A DNA stretch of 64,000 bases from UBA7887 sp964408735 (GTDB lineage: Bacteria; Pseudomonadota; Alphaproteobacteria; UBA7887): assembly GCA_964408735.1 (NCBI GenBank), contig CAYPAX010000006.1, positions 10,932 through 74,931 of the forward strand, given 5' to 3'. Made by a program: the position numbers and the translations under genes. The notes under the pieces are model-generated. The model saw only the letters and a list, made by a program, of their open reading frames with translations, did no database searches and was not told the DNA's origin. Below, piece after piece: positions 43,388 to 51,824 of the stretch. Position 1 is the stretch's first letter; the number at the start of each line of letters is the position of its first letter.

Positions 43388-44011
43388 TCAGTGGTCGGCA
43401 GGCATCTTTGGTCGGGCGATGATCGAGCGCAGAATATCCGGATAGGTCACTGGCACATCACCCGCGGCGGCAAGGGCGGCCTGGTGCAATGCTGGCGCAT
43501 CAAGCGTGGTCGCGATTACCCAGCTGTCCGCTCCCGGGGGTGTGCCGTCGAGCGCTTTCACCCCAGCCACTTCCGCCGATTTGCCATCGCCACGCAGAAT
43601 TCCCACCGGGGTCAGGCGCGTATCGAGCGCGCAGAGCACGGCGATCTCGGTCAGCTCGCCGCTGCCGCAAAGGATTATGCGCGTCGCACCGTTCGCCTCA
43701 AGCTCCCCGTACAGCCGGTCGAAGCTTTGCCGCGCCCTGCGGAAAAATTTGAGCGAGTCGCTGAAATACTCCGCCGCCAGCCTTGCTTTCTCGGAAAAGC
43801 CCGTCGGCGTCAGATAATAGCGGTAGCGTCGGGCCGGGACCTGGCGCACCTTGATCCAGCCTTTCTTCATACAGCGCTTGACATAGGCATTGGTCATGCC
43901 GAGCGCGATGCCGAGCTCCTTGGAGAGGTCACGCTGGTTGACCTCGGCCGAATCGTCGATGCGCTCAAGGATGTCGCGAATGATGGCGTCGTCGCGCGCT
44001 TGCCGATCCAT
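43388..44011 (-). CDS. Winged-helix transcriptional regulator with C-terminal sensor-like domain
   Basis: 207 residues. N-terminal winged helix (about 5-70): QRDLSKELGIALGMTNAYVKR is the HTH and KVRQVPARRYRYYLTPTGF the wing. C-terminal part (about 100-207): RIILCGSGELTEIAVLCALD resembles a Rossmann/CoA-binding-like fold. Such regulators occur at the ends of EPS/glycan loci. It is transcribed divergently from cysD and convergently to the glycan operon. A 17-bp perfect inverted repeat in its upstream region is a candidate operator. Confidence 0.83.
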   Translation of the reverse strand: MDRQARDDAIIRDILERIDDSAEVNQRDLSKELGIALGMTNAYVKRCMKKGWIKVRQVPARRYRYYLTPTGFSEKARLAAEYFSDSLKFFRRARQSFDRLYGELEANGATRIILCGSGELTEIAVLCALDTRLTPVGILRGDGKSAEVAGVKALDGTPPGADSWVIATTLDAPALHQAALAAAGDVPVTYPDILRSIIARPKMPADH

Positions 44012-44047
44012 TGCTGCACCTTCCCGCAGGCTACCCAGAATAACTAA

Positions 44048-44064
44048 TGTTCATTTTTTGAACA
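44048..44064. promoter_or_regulatory. Candidate operator: TGTTCA-N5-TGAACA inverted repeat
   Basis: Perfect 6-bp arms around five T residues in the 92-bp divergent region between the winged-helix gene and cysD. The surroundings are AT-rich against a GC-rich background. The dyad size and spacing suit a homodimeric winged-helix protein. Binding by the neighbouring regulator is inferred. Confidence 0.5.
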
Positions 44065-44103
44065 AATGTGCAAGTATGAAATGGACAACACTGGACCGGC
44101 ATC

Positions 44104-44901
44104 ATGACCACAGAGCTCGACCGGCTGGAAAGCCGCAGCATCTACATCCTGCGCGAGGCGTTCAACCGCATCGACCGGCTGGCCATGCTGTGGTCGCTGG
44201 GCAAGGACTCGAACGTCATGCTGTGGCTCGCGCGCAAGGCCTTCTTCGGCCGCGTGCCGTTCCCCGTGGTACATGTGGACACGGGCAAGAAGTTCGCGGA
44301 GATGTACGAGTTCCGCAAGCGTTACGCCGGCGAATGGAATTTGGACCTAATCGTGCGCGATTGCCCGTCGATCGCGGCGGTGGACCAGAGCCTGCCGCCC
44401 GCCGCCCGCTCGGCGGCGCGCAAGACCGAGGGCCTCAAGGCGGTGGTCGCCGAGTTGGGCTATACGGGCCTGATCGCCGGCATCCGCCGCGACGAGGAAG
44501 GCACCCGCGCCAAGGAGCGCGTCTTCTCGCCCCGCGGCATCGGCTCGGCCTGGGACGTGCGCAACCAGCCGCCGGAATTCTGGGACCAGTACAACACGGT
44601 CTTCCCGCCCGGCACGCACTTGCGCATCCACCCGCTGCTGCACTGGACGGAGGTCGATATCTGGCGCTATGTGGAGCGCGAGGGCATTCCCGTGGTCGAT
44701 CTCTATTTTGCCAAGGATGGCAAGCGCTACCGATCGCTGGGCGACGAGGACATCACCAACCCGGTGTCGAGCGACGCGGCCAGCGTTGCCGAGATTATCG
44801 CCGAGCTTGAGACGACGCGGGTCTCCGAGCGCTCGGGCCGGGCCATGGATCACGAGGCGGAGGACTCTTTCGAGCGCCTGCGCGCCGACGGATATTTGTG
44901 A
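44104..44901 (+). CDS. cysD: Sulfate adenylyltransferase subunit 2
   Basis: 265 residues. With CysN it adenylates sulfate to APS. SLGKDSNVMLWLARKAFFG at 31-49 is the PP-loop, VPFPVVHVDTGKKFAEMYEF, GIRRDEEGTRAKERVFSPRG and IHPLLHWTEVDIWRYVEREG are CysD signatures. It overlaps cysNC by 4 bp (GTGA). Position next to a glycan operon with a sulfotransferase suggests PAPS for sulfation as well as, or rather than, cysteine synthesis. Confidence 0.95.
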   Translation: MTTELDRLESRSIYILREAFNRIDRLAMLWSLGKDSNVMLWLARKAFFGRVPFPVVHVDTGKKFAEMYEFRKRYAGEWNLDLIVRDCPSIAAVDQSLPPAARSAARKTEGLKAVVAELGYTGLIAGIRRDEEGTRAKERVFSPRGIGSAWDVRNQPPEFWDQYNTVFPPGTHLRIHPLLHWTEVDIWRYVEREGIPVVDLYFAKDGKRYRSLGDEDITNPVSSDAASVAEIIAELETTRVSERSGRAMDHEAEDSFERLRADGYL

Positions 44902-46778
44902 GCATGAACACCAGAGAGCGCCTGCCGATCGTCATCGTCGGCCATGTTGACCACGGCAAGTCGACCCTTGTCGGGCGCCTGTTTCATGACACCGGCTCGC
45001 TGCCGGAGGGCCGCTACGAGGCCATTCGCGAGATGTGCCTGCGCCGCGGCATGCCGTTCGAATGGGCCTTTCTCACCGATGCCCTGCAGGGCGAGCGCGA
45101 CCAGGCCGTGACCATCGATACGGCGCATGTCTGGTTCAAGACCGACAAGCGCGACTATGTGCTGATCGACGCGCCGGGGCACAAGGAGTTCCTGCGCAAC
45201 ATGGTCACGGGCGCCGCGCAGGCGGACGCGGCGCTCCTGCTGGTCGATGCGGAGGAAGGCGTGCGCGAGCAGTCGCGGCGCCACGGCACACTGCTGCAAT
45301 TGCTCGGCATTTCCCAGGTCATGGTGCTGATCAACAAGATCGACCGCATCGGCCACGCGCGGGAGCGTATCGTTGCGGTGGAGCAAGAGATTCTGGCCTA
45401 TCTCAGCGAGCTTGGCGTGGTGCCGCGCTTTGTCATTCCCGTCTCGGCCCGCGACGGTGACAATGTCGCCGAGCGCTCCGGCCATACCGCCTGGTATGAC
45501 GGGCCGACTGTGCTCGAAGCGCTCGACCACTTCGAGCCGGCGCCCGAGACCACCGATCTGCCGCTGCGCCTGCCCATCCAGGATATCTACAAATTCGATG
45601 AACGGCGCATCCTCGCCGGGCGCCTCGAGACCGGCGTGCTGCGCAAGGGCGACCGGGTGCTGTTCTCGCCCTCGAACAAGACCGCCCATGTGGCGAGCAT
45701 CGAGGCCTGGGCAGCGCAGCCGCCGCTGGAGGCTCATGCGGGCGACAGCATCGGCATCACCCTCGATGAGCCGCTTTTCGTCGAGCGCGGCGAGGTCATC
45801 AGCCATCTCGATGCGCCGCCGCTCGAAAGCGACGTCTTCCGCGGCCGCCTGTTCTGGCTCGATTCCAAGCCGCTGGGCGTCGGCTCCCACTACACCATGA
45901 AGCTGAATACCAGCGAGGTCGGCGTCACCGTGCAATCGGTCGAGCGCGTTATCGACGCCAGCGACCTTTCCACCGCCGCTTCTGGCAGCGTGCCGGAAAA
46001 CGCGGTCGCCGAGGTGGTGATGCGGGCCGACCGTCTGCTGGCGCTCGACTCTCACAGCCGCAGCGGGCCGACCGGGCGCTTTGTCCTGGTCGACGATTGG
46101 CGCATCGCCGGTGGCGGCATCATCAGCATGGACGGCTACCCCGACCAGCGGGCGCTGGTCGGGGTCAAGTCGACCAATATCACCGCTGTCGGCCACACGG
46201 TGGCGCCGGACGAGCGCGTGGCGCGCAATCGTCACGAAGGCGGCGTGATCTGGCTCACAGGCCTCTCGGGCTCGGGCAAGTCGACCCTGGCGCAGGCTTG
46301 CGAGCGCGAGCTGTTCCAGCGCGGCTACCAGGTCTATGTGCTCGATGGCGACAATGTGCGCGCCGGGCTCAACGCCAATCTGGGTTTTTCGCCCGAAGAC
46401 CGGGCCGAGAACATCCGCCGCGTCGGCGAGGCGGCGGCGCTGTTCGCCGATGCTGGCATGCTGGTCATCACCGCCTTCATCTCGCCCTACGTCGCCGACC
46501 GCACCCGGGCGCGTGCCGCGGCCAAGCGCCTGGCCGGCGAGGGCGCCTTCCAAGAAGTCTTCGTCAAGGCCGATCTGGCAACCTGCGAAGAGCGTGATCC
46601 GAAGGGCCTCTACGCCCGTGCTCGGTCCGGCGAGATTGCCGAGTTTACGGGCGTCTCGGCACCATACGAACCGCCCGACGCGCCCGATCTGGTCGTCGAT
46701 ACGGCAGCGGGCGATATTTCGGCCTGCGTGGCGGCGTTGCTCGAGCACGTCGACCGTACCTTCTCACATCGGAGTTGA
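44898..46778 (+). CDS. cysNC: Bifunctional sulfate adenylyltransferase subunit 1 / adenylylsulfate kinase
   Basis: 626 residues from GTG 44898 (ATG 44904 is equally usable). Domain 1 (about 8-420) is a translational-type GTPase: GHVDHGKST at 15-23, DAPGHKEFLRNM, NKIDR. Domain 2 (about 445-626) is APS kinase: LTGLSGSGKSTLAQACE, YVLDGDNVRAGLN, FAEF-type stretch around EIAEFTGVSAPYEPP. Together it makes APS then PAPS (NodQ/CysNC type). The GTPase motifs differ from classical CysN (GSVDDGKST, ERGITIDVAYR, DTPGHEQYTRNM), reading instead GHVDHGKST and QAVTIDTAHVWF. Confidence 0.93.
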   Translation: MSMNTRERLPIVIVGHVDHGKSTLVGRLFHDTGSLPEGRYEAIREMCLRRGMPFEWAFLTDALQGERDQAVTIDTAHVWFKTDKRDYVLIDAPGHKEFLRNMVTGAAQADAALLLVDAEEGVREQSRRHGTLLQLLGISQVMVLINKIDRIGHARERIVAVEQEILAYLSELGVVPRFVIPVSARDGDNVAERSGHTAWYDGPTVLEALDHFEPAPETTDLPLRLPIQDIYKFDERRILAGRLETGVLRKGDRVLFSPSNKTAHVASIEAWAAQPPLEAHAGDSIGITLDEPLFVERGEVISHLDAPPLESDVFRGRLFWLDSKPLGVGSHYTMKLNTSEVGVTVQSVERVIDASDLSTAASGSVPENAVAEVVMRADRLLALDSHSRSGPTGRFVLVDDWRIAGGGIISMDGYPDQRALVGVKSTNITAVGHTVAPDERVARNRHEGGVIWLTGLSGSGKSTLAQACERELFQRGYQVYVLDGDNVRAGLNANLGFSPEDRAENIRRVGEAAALFADAGMLVITAFISPYVADRTRARAAAKRLAGEGAFQEVFVKADLATCEERDPKGLYARARSGEIAEFTGVSAPYEPPDAPDLVVDTAAGDISACVAALLEHVDRTFSHRS

Positions 46779-46780
46779 GC

Positions 46781-47527
46781 ATGGACAGCGACGCCATTCT
46801 GGCCATCGCCCGCGAGGCGGGGGGGCTCATCGAAGGCATTCGCGCGCGCGGCACTGAGGTGCGCGAAAAATCCGATGCCTCGCCCGTGACCGAGGCCGAT
46901 GAGGCTGCCAACGCCTTCATCGTCGAGCGCCTTGCCGCGCTCACGCCGGATATACCCATCATTGCCGAGGAAAGCGTTGCCGCCGGCATCGTGCCCGATG
47001 TTGGCGAGCGCTTCTGGCTGGTCGATCCCCTCGACGGCACCCGCGAGTTCATCGCCGGGCGAGATGAATATACTGTGAACATTGCCTTGATCGAGGCCCG
47101 CGTGCCCACCCTCGGCGTCATCGACCTGCCGGCAAAAGGTGAGGCCTATCTCGGCATCGTCGGCGACGGCGTCTGGCGCATCGCCGGTGGCGAACGTCGC
47201 GCCATCGCGGCGCGGCAAGTGCCGGCGGTCGATCCTGTCGCCGTCGCCAGCCGCTCCCACGGTGATGCGAAAACCGATGCCTGGCTTAGCGAGGCCGGCG
47301 TGGGCGAGTGCGTGCGTGCGGGCTCGTCGGCCAAGTTCTGCGTGCTGGCGTGCGGCAAGGCCGACCTCTATCCCCGCTTCGGCCGCACCATGGAGTGGGA
47401 CATTGCCGCCGGGCATGCAATTCTCGCCGCCGCCGGTGGCAGCGTTCAGACCCTCGACGGTGCGCCTTTCCTCTACGCCAAGCCCGGCTTCGAGAACCCG
47501 GGCTTTATCGCGCGCGGGGCCACCTAG
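46781..47527 (+). CDS. cysQ: 3'(2'),5'-bisphosphate nucleotidase, CysQ-like
   Basis: 248 residues from ATG 46781; TTG 46775 is an alternative that overlaps the upstream stop. Inositol-monophosphatase superfamily: SDASPVTEADEAAN, IIAEES, WLVDPLDGTREFIAGRDEYT and TMEWDIAAGHAILAAAGG hold the metal-binding acidic residues. CysQ hydrolyses PAP, the by-product of sulfotransferases, to AMP. Position after cysD-cysNC completes a PAPS-making and PAP-clearing unit. Its last 23 bp overlap the convergent aldo/keto reductase. Confidence 0.9.
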   Translation: MDSDAILAIAREAGGLIEGIRARGTEVREKSDASPVTEADEAANAFIVERLAALTPDIPIIAEESVAAGIVPDVGERFWLVDPLDGTREFIAGRDEYTVNIALIEARVPTLGVIDLPAKGEAYLGIVGDGVWRIAGGERRAIAARQVPAVDPVAVASRSHGDAKTDAWLSEAGVGECVRAGSSAKFCVLACGKADLYPRFGRTMEWDIAAGHAILAAAGGSVQTLDGAPFLYAKPGFENPGFIARGAT

Positions 47528-48356
47528 ACGGATCGATCAGCTCTTCCGGCTGGCCGCGCCCGATCTCGATGGCGGCCGCGATCATTGCCGGGTCTATCGG
47601 GGCCGGCGCCGCGTGCTGGGCAATCTGTGCCGGGGTCTCGACACCGATGACGCAGCTGGCGATGCCGGGCTCGCTCAAGGCCGTCGCCAAGGCAAGGGCC
47701 CGCATGTCGGCGCCCAGCGCCCGCAGCACCGTCAAGGGGCCACGCAAGCGCCCGAGATGGTCGGGCAGGGCATCGAGGGGCATGAGCAGCACCCCTTGCA
47801 GATAGATGCTGCGCGCGAGCACCATCACGTTGCGTTTGCTTGCCTCGGCAAGCAGGCCCGAGTCCACCATGCGGCGGTCGAGAATATTGAACGGCAGCTG
47901 CAGGATCGAGACGCCTTCAATACCGATCACGCCGAACGCTTCCTCGGGCGTATAGACCGAGGCGCCGAAGGCGCGGATGCGCCCGTCATCGACAGCGCGC
48001 CGCAGGCCGTCGTGAAAGGCCGTGTCCTCGAGATCGCTCGACCTGTGCGCCAGCACATAGGCGGGGTCATGGCCGAGCGCCGCGGCGCTCCTGTCGATCT
48101 CGTCGGCGACCGGCTCAACTGCTGCGATCTTGGTGACGATGGTCGGGCGATGCCCGTGCGCGCGGCACCAGGCACCAATGCGCGCTTCCGAGTCGCCATA
48201 GGCGCGCGCAGTGTCGAACCAGCGCATGCCGGAGTTCCAGCCGGCCATGAGCAAGGCATCGGCGGCCGTGTCATCAAGGTGGCCCTCGCGATTGGCGATG
48301 CCGTAGGCCGGGCCCAGCTGCGCCGTGCCCAGTGTGAGTTTCGGTATCTCAGTCAT
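47505..48356 (-). CDS. Aldo/keto reductase family oxidoreductase
   Basis: 283 residues. TLGTAQLGPAYGIANREG is typical of the AKR group found in glycan clusters; FDTARAYGDSE holds Asp48 and Tyr53, Lys76 and His104 complete the catalytic tetrad. NAD(P)H-dependent reduction of a keto group or aldehyde. It is tail-to-tail with cysQ (23-bp overlap) and is co-directional with the three following (-) genes, which it overlaps by 8 bp. Confidence 0.88.
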   Translation of the reverse strand: MTEIPKLTLGTAQLGPAYGIANREGHLDDTAADALLMAGWNSGMRWFDTARAYGDSEARIGAWCRAHGHRPTIVTKIAAVEPVADEIDRSAAALGHDPAYVLAHRSSDLEDTAFHDGLRRAVDDGRIRAFGASVYTPEEAFGVIGIEGVSILQLPFNILDRRMVDSGLLAEASKRNVMVLARSIYLQGVLLMPLDALPDHLGRLRGPLTVLRALGADMRALALATALSEPGIASCVIGVETPAQIAQHAAPAPIDPAMIAAAIEIGRGQPEELIDPSRWPRAR

Positions 48357-49644
48357 GGTTCGGCCTCCTCAGACCGGCGGCGAGCAGCACGACGAAGGCG
48401 GCTTCCGCCGGCGCGCGGTATTTGGCCGAGGCTATCGGCCCGTTGATGGCCAGCACGAAGCCGATCCAGGCCAGCAACAACAGCGTCGAGGCCAGCACCA
48501 CGCGGTCGCCCGAGCGCAGCAGACGCCACAGGCCCCGCACTTGCACGAGGCGCAGGGCAAAAGTGCCGGCGGCACCAATCAGCAGGATCCAGGCATAGGT
48601 GGCGTTGTCGTTGCGAAAGAGGAAAGTGACGATCTTGTCGAGCTTGCTGTCACCTTCGGTGGCGAAGAAACCCGTGCGCGGCAGGGTTCGCACAGGGCTT
48701 GCCAGGATGATGGCAGGCGAGAACAAATTGATTGCTGCACCATAGGCCCAGGCCTTGGCGAGCGGCAGCGGACCGAGCTCGCCGAGCGCCTCGAAGGCGG
48801 CGGCCGTCATGGCGCGGGAGCGGGCGAAAGGGTTGCCCTCGAGAGCGATGGTATCGGCGAAGCGCGCGTGCATGAGCGTTGCCCCCTCGGCGTGGGGCGT
48901 GCCGTCAACAGATTCCATCACAAGCGGTACCAGCCAAAGCAGAGTATGGGCGCCGCCTTGGCTCGAAAGGCCAAAGCCGCCGAAGCGTGCTTTGTTGTCA
49001 TATGCGACGGGCACGACGAGACAGGCCGTCACGGCGGCACCGGCCAACAGCTGAGGGATGCATCGCAAGAGAGGGCGTCTTGCTATTGCGAGCGCGCCGA
49101 GCAGCAGGAGCGGCAGCGCCAAGGCCCAGGGCATCAGCATCACGCGCGCCAGTATGCCGAGCCCGAGCGTCAAGCCCACGGCCAAGGCCAGCCACCAACG
49201 CGGTTGGCGCAACCAGGCCAGCGTGGCCCATAAAGCCAGAGCGCAAAAGAAGAGGAACAACGAGTCGGTCAGTACCAGCGAGGTTATGACGAGTTGCGTC
49301 GGGTTCAGCGCCGCAAGCAGGCCCGCGGGCGCCGCCAGCCGCGGCGCCAGGCTTCCCGCCATGCCCGCGATCGCGACGCAGGTCAGGGCATCGACCATGG
49401 CTTGGCCGAGCACCGGCCAGAGCACCCCCGGCCCGAATGCTGTCTCGAACACGCGCAGGAAGGCGAGGTAGGCGGGCATGACATCCGCATGTCGCAGTCC
49501 TGCGGCGGCGGCGATGCGATATTTGCCGGAATCCTCTATCAGCAGCGCCTCCGGGCCCCATAGCCCGTGAAGCAGCAGGACTGTGGCGACGCGGACCGTG
49601 AGCGCGAGTGCGAGGATACCGAGAACAACGCGCGTGCTAGGCAT
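48349..49644 (-). CDS. Polytopic GT39/ArnT-like membrane glycosyltransferase
   Basis: 431 residues from ATG 49644. About ten hydrophobic segments; the first loop after segment 1 contains LIEDSGKYRIAAAAG (acidic residue where GT-C enzymes use Asp), later VMPAYLAFLRVFE and LNPTQLVITSLVLTDSLFLFF are typical of GT39-like proteins using polyprenyl-phosphate sugars on the periplasmic side. The long in-frame extension upstream is arginine-rich and belongs to the overlapping hydrolase gene. It is the only clearly membrane-embedded glycosyltransferase here. Confidence 0.82.
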   Translation of the reverse strand: MPSTRVVLGILALALTVRVATVLLLHGLWGPEALLIEDSGKYRIAAAAGLRHADVMPAYLAFLRVFETAFGPGVLWPVLGQAMVDALTCVAIAGMAGSLAPRLAAPAGLLAALNPTQLVITSLVLTDSLFLFFCALALWATLAWLRQPRWWLALAVGLTLGLGILARVMLMPWALALPLLLLGALAIARRPLLRCIPQLLAGAAVTACLVVPVAYDNKARFGGFGLSSQGGAHTLLWLVPLVMESVDGTPHAEGATLMHARFADTIALEGNPFARSRAMTAAAFEALGELGPLPLAKAWAYGAAINLFSPAIILASPVRTLPRTGFFATEGDSKLDKIVTFLFRNDNATYAWILLIGAAGTFALRLVQVRGLWRLLRSGDRVVLASTLLLLAWIGFVLAINGPIASAKYRAPAEAAFVVLLAAGLRRPNHD

Positions 49645-50776
49645 CGGACAGCAAATCCGTGAAGACCGGCCATACGGCCTGCGGATCGAAGCGGTGCCCG
49701 CCGGACAGGCAAAGGGTGCGAAGTCGGTTGGCGCTGTCCAAGGCCGCGTAGACCTCCTGACCCTCGACGGCGGAGCGCTCCGCACCCGCAAAGGGGAATA
49801 TATGATCCGCATCGCCCGAGGTGACGAGAAGGGGCCGTGGCGCAACCAGGCCGATGACATCGCCAAGCTCGCACCATAACAATTGGCCGGGAATGGTGTT
49901 TTGTCCGCTACTGTTCCTGCGATTGGCGAAGGTCTCGCGGATCGGTCCGACAGAGCCCGACGCGATGGTGGCGCCGATGCGTGTGTCGAATGCAGCCGCG
50001 TGCAAAGCGACCGAGCCGCCTGCCGAATGTCCCATAATATGGATGCGGCTCGGGTCTATCGCCGGCATGGAGTCGACTGTGTCATCCGTCAGCCAATCGA
50101 GCACGGCCGAGACATCCGAAACCCTGTCGCCCAGCAGAGAGCGGCCAAGCAAAAAGGAGTGCAGGGCCGCATCGATACAGGGGTCGGCCGAACGTGGCTG
50201 CAGCAGGCGCTCGCGGCGTTCGCCGAAGGCCTTCTGCTCGAGACACAATGCGACATAGCCGTGCGCGGCCGCCTGGCGGGCGAAGTCGAGCCCAGCGGCA
50301 ATCTTGATCGGATCGGGCGGCATGCGCGCTTCGCCCCAGCTCAAATGTGCGCCTGCATTGGTGCCCTGCAAACAGATCATCAGCGGCGCCGGTGTCTGCA
50401 GGTCATCGGACCATACGAAGTCAAGCGGTATGTCCGCCTCCGGCCAGGCCCGCAGGTAGAGCCTCTCACGATTCAGATTTGGCGCTGGCCTCGGTGCCGT
50501 GTCACGCAGCAGGACTGCCGGTGGTCCCTCGGTACGGCGATAGCCCGAAAGCGTGATCAGCTTGTCCCGCAGGCGCGTCTGCCATGCTTTGGGCTCGCCG
50601 CCCGTCTTTGCCCAGGACAAGGCCAGCGGCGCCTCTCGATAGGCTAGTCGATGCTCGGCAAAAGGACTCAAGTTGGAATCAGGCGGGGGCGGCGGGTAGG
50701 GGTCGAAATCGCCGCGCAACGCCAGCGCAAGGCGCCGGCGCAAAGCGAGCGCATACATGGCCCAGCGCGGGGTCAC
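49637..50776 (-). CDS. Alpha/beta hydrolase (esterase / dienelactone-hydrolase-like)
   Basis: 379 residues from GTG 50776 (overlapping the upstream stop; ATG 50758 gives six fewer). HIMGHSAGGSVALHAAAFD places nucleophile Ser251; TSGDADHIFPF gives the likely Asp, and SGGHRFDP the His. LMICLQGTNAGAHLSWGEAR may form the oxyanion hole region. Looks like the acetyl-xylan-esterase/prolyl-oligopeptidase-like group, so possibly a glycan O-deacylase. No signal peptide seen. Overlaps both neighbours. Confidence 0.78.
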   Translation of the reverse strand: MTPRWAMYALALRRRLALALRGDFDPYPPPPPDSNLSPFAEHRLAYREAPLALSWAKTGGEPKAWQTRLRDKLITLSGYRRTEGPPAVLLRDTAPRPAPNLNRERLYLRAWPEADIPLDFVWSDDLQTPAPLMICLQGTNAGAHLSWGEARMPPDPIKIAAGLDFARQAAAHGYVALCLEQKAFGERRERLLQPRSADPCIDAALHSFLLGRSLLGDRVSDVSAVLDWLTDDTVDSMPAIDPSRIHIMGHSAGGSVALHAAAFDTRIGATIASGSVGPIRETFANRRNSSGQNTIPGQLLWCELGDVIGLVAPRPLLVTSGDADHIFPFAGAERSAVEGQEVYAALDSANRLRTLCLSGGHRFDPQAVWPVFTDLLSDA

Positions 50777-51795
50777 AGCACGTAGCCGTCATGCTTGCGC
50801 ACCTTGCCTGCTGTGGCGCGGTCGCGCCACCAGGCGATGGTTCGCTCAACGCCGTCGCCCAGTACCGTTTCTGCCGTCCACCCTGTCGCGGTCGTGAACT
50901 GGTTCGCATTCGCGAGCAGCGCCCGGACCTCGGAGTCCTTCGGGCGGATACGCGCTGCCTCGGTCTCGACCGGCTTGTTGGTGGCGGTCTTCTCGCGTAC
51001 CAGCTCGACCAATTCGCCGATGCTGACCGCGGTACTGGTGCCGGCATTATAGGCGCGGCCGGGTTCGACCGCGTCGCTCTCTCCCATGGCAAGAAAGGCG
51101 GCTGCGGTATCGCCGACGAATACGAAATCACGTGTCGGCGTCAGATCGCCCACCCGGATCGCCTCGCAGCGCGGGTCGATGGCCTGGCGGATGACGGAGG
51201 ATATCACGGCGCGCTCGCTTTGCCGCGGGCCATAGGTGTTGAACGGCCGCAGCACATAGGCCGGCACGCCGAAGCTGAGGGCATAGGCGTTTGCCATCAT
51301 GTCCGCGGCAATCTTGCTGGCGGCGTAAGGCGATTGCGCCTGTAACGGATGCGCTTCGTCGATGGGGCTGGTGATGGCGGTGCCGTACACCTCGCTGGTC
51401 GACGTCATGACGATACGCCGCGGCTTGTGGATCCGCGCCGCCTCCAACAGGTTCACCGCACCCGTCACGTTCACGTCCACATAGGACTGGGCGGCGACAT
51501 AGGAATAGGGGATGGCGATCAAGGCGGCGAGATGGAAGATCGCTTCCTGGTCCTCGCAGAGCCGCATGATGAATGCGGCATCGCGCACATCGCCGCGCTC
51601 GATGCGAATGGCGGCGCGAACGTCGTCGGACAGGTCGTCTAGCCAGCCGCTGCCGTCGAACGCATTATACAGGGCGAGCGCCGTGACATCGGCGCCGGCC
51701 GCCACCAGGCGCTCGACCAGATGAGAGCCGATAAATCCGTCGGCGCCGGTGACCAGGGTCTTGACGCCGCGATAGCTTGTCTCACTTTCACTCAT
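50773..51795 (-). CDS. NAD-dependent 4,6-dehydratase, LegB-like
   Basis: 340 residues from ATG 51795. VTGADGFIGSHLVERLVAAG, LALYNAFDGSGWLDDL (compare YNSFNSWGWL of LegB), HLAALIAIPYSY, STSEVYGTA, catalytic YAASK, and RPFNTYGPRQSERAVISSVI all fit LegB, which converts UDP-GlcNAc to the 4-keto-6-deoxy sugar of legionaminic acid. It would give a second nonulosonate route beside the pse genes. First gene of the four-gene (-) group; promoter probably in the 29 bp shared with 51825. Confidence 0.87.
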   Translation of the reverse strand: MSESETSYRGVKTLVTGADGFIGSHLVERLVAAGADVTALALYNAFDGSGWLDDLSDDVRAAIRIERGDVRDAAFIMRLCEDQEAIFHLAALIAIPYSYVAAQSYVDVNVTGAVNLLEAARIHKPRRIVMTSTSEVYGTAITSPIDEAHPLQAQSPYAASKIAADMMANAYALSFGVPAYVLRPFNTYGPRQSERAVISSVIRQAIDPRCEAIRVGDLTPTRDFVFVGDTAAAFLAMGESDAVEPGRAYNAGTSTAVSIGELVELVREKTATNKPVETEAARIRPKDSEVRALLANANQFTTATGWTAETVLGDGVERTIAWWRDRATAGKVRKHDGYVL

Positions 51796-51824
51796 GGCGC
51801 GGACCATACGAGAGAGGCGTAAGC

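Noticed and set aside
43382..44047. Plus-strand frame opposite the winged-helix regulator
   Set aside because: The minus-strand product has a clear HTH; the plus-strand product is unstructured and the divergent cysD spacing fits only the minus-strand gene.
44058..44080. TTGAAC and TATGAA as a cysD promoter
   Set aside because: Spacing of 11 bp is too short for a sigma-70 promoter.
44850..46748. Open antisense frame of over 600 codons opposite cysNC
   Set aside because: High-G+C codon shadow; cysNC carries all expected motifs and the antisense product resembles nothing.
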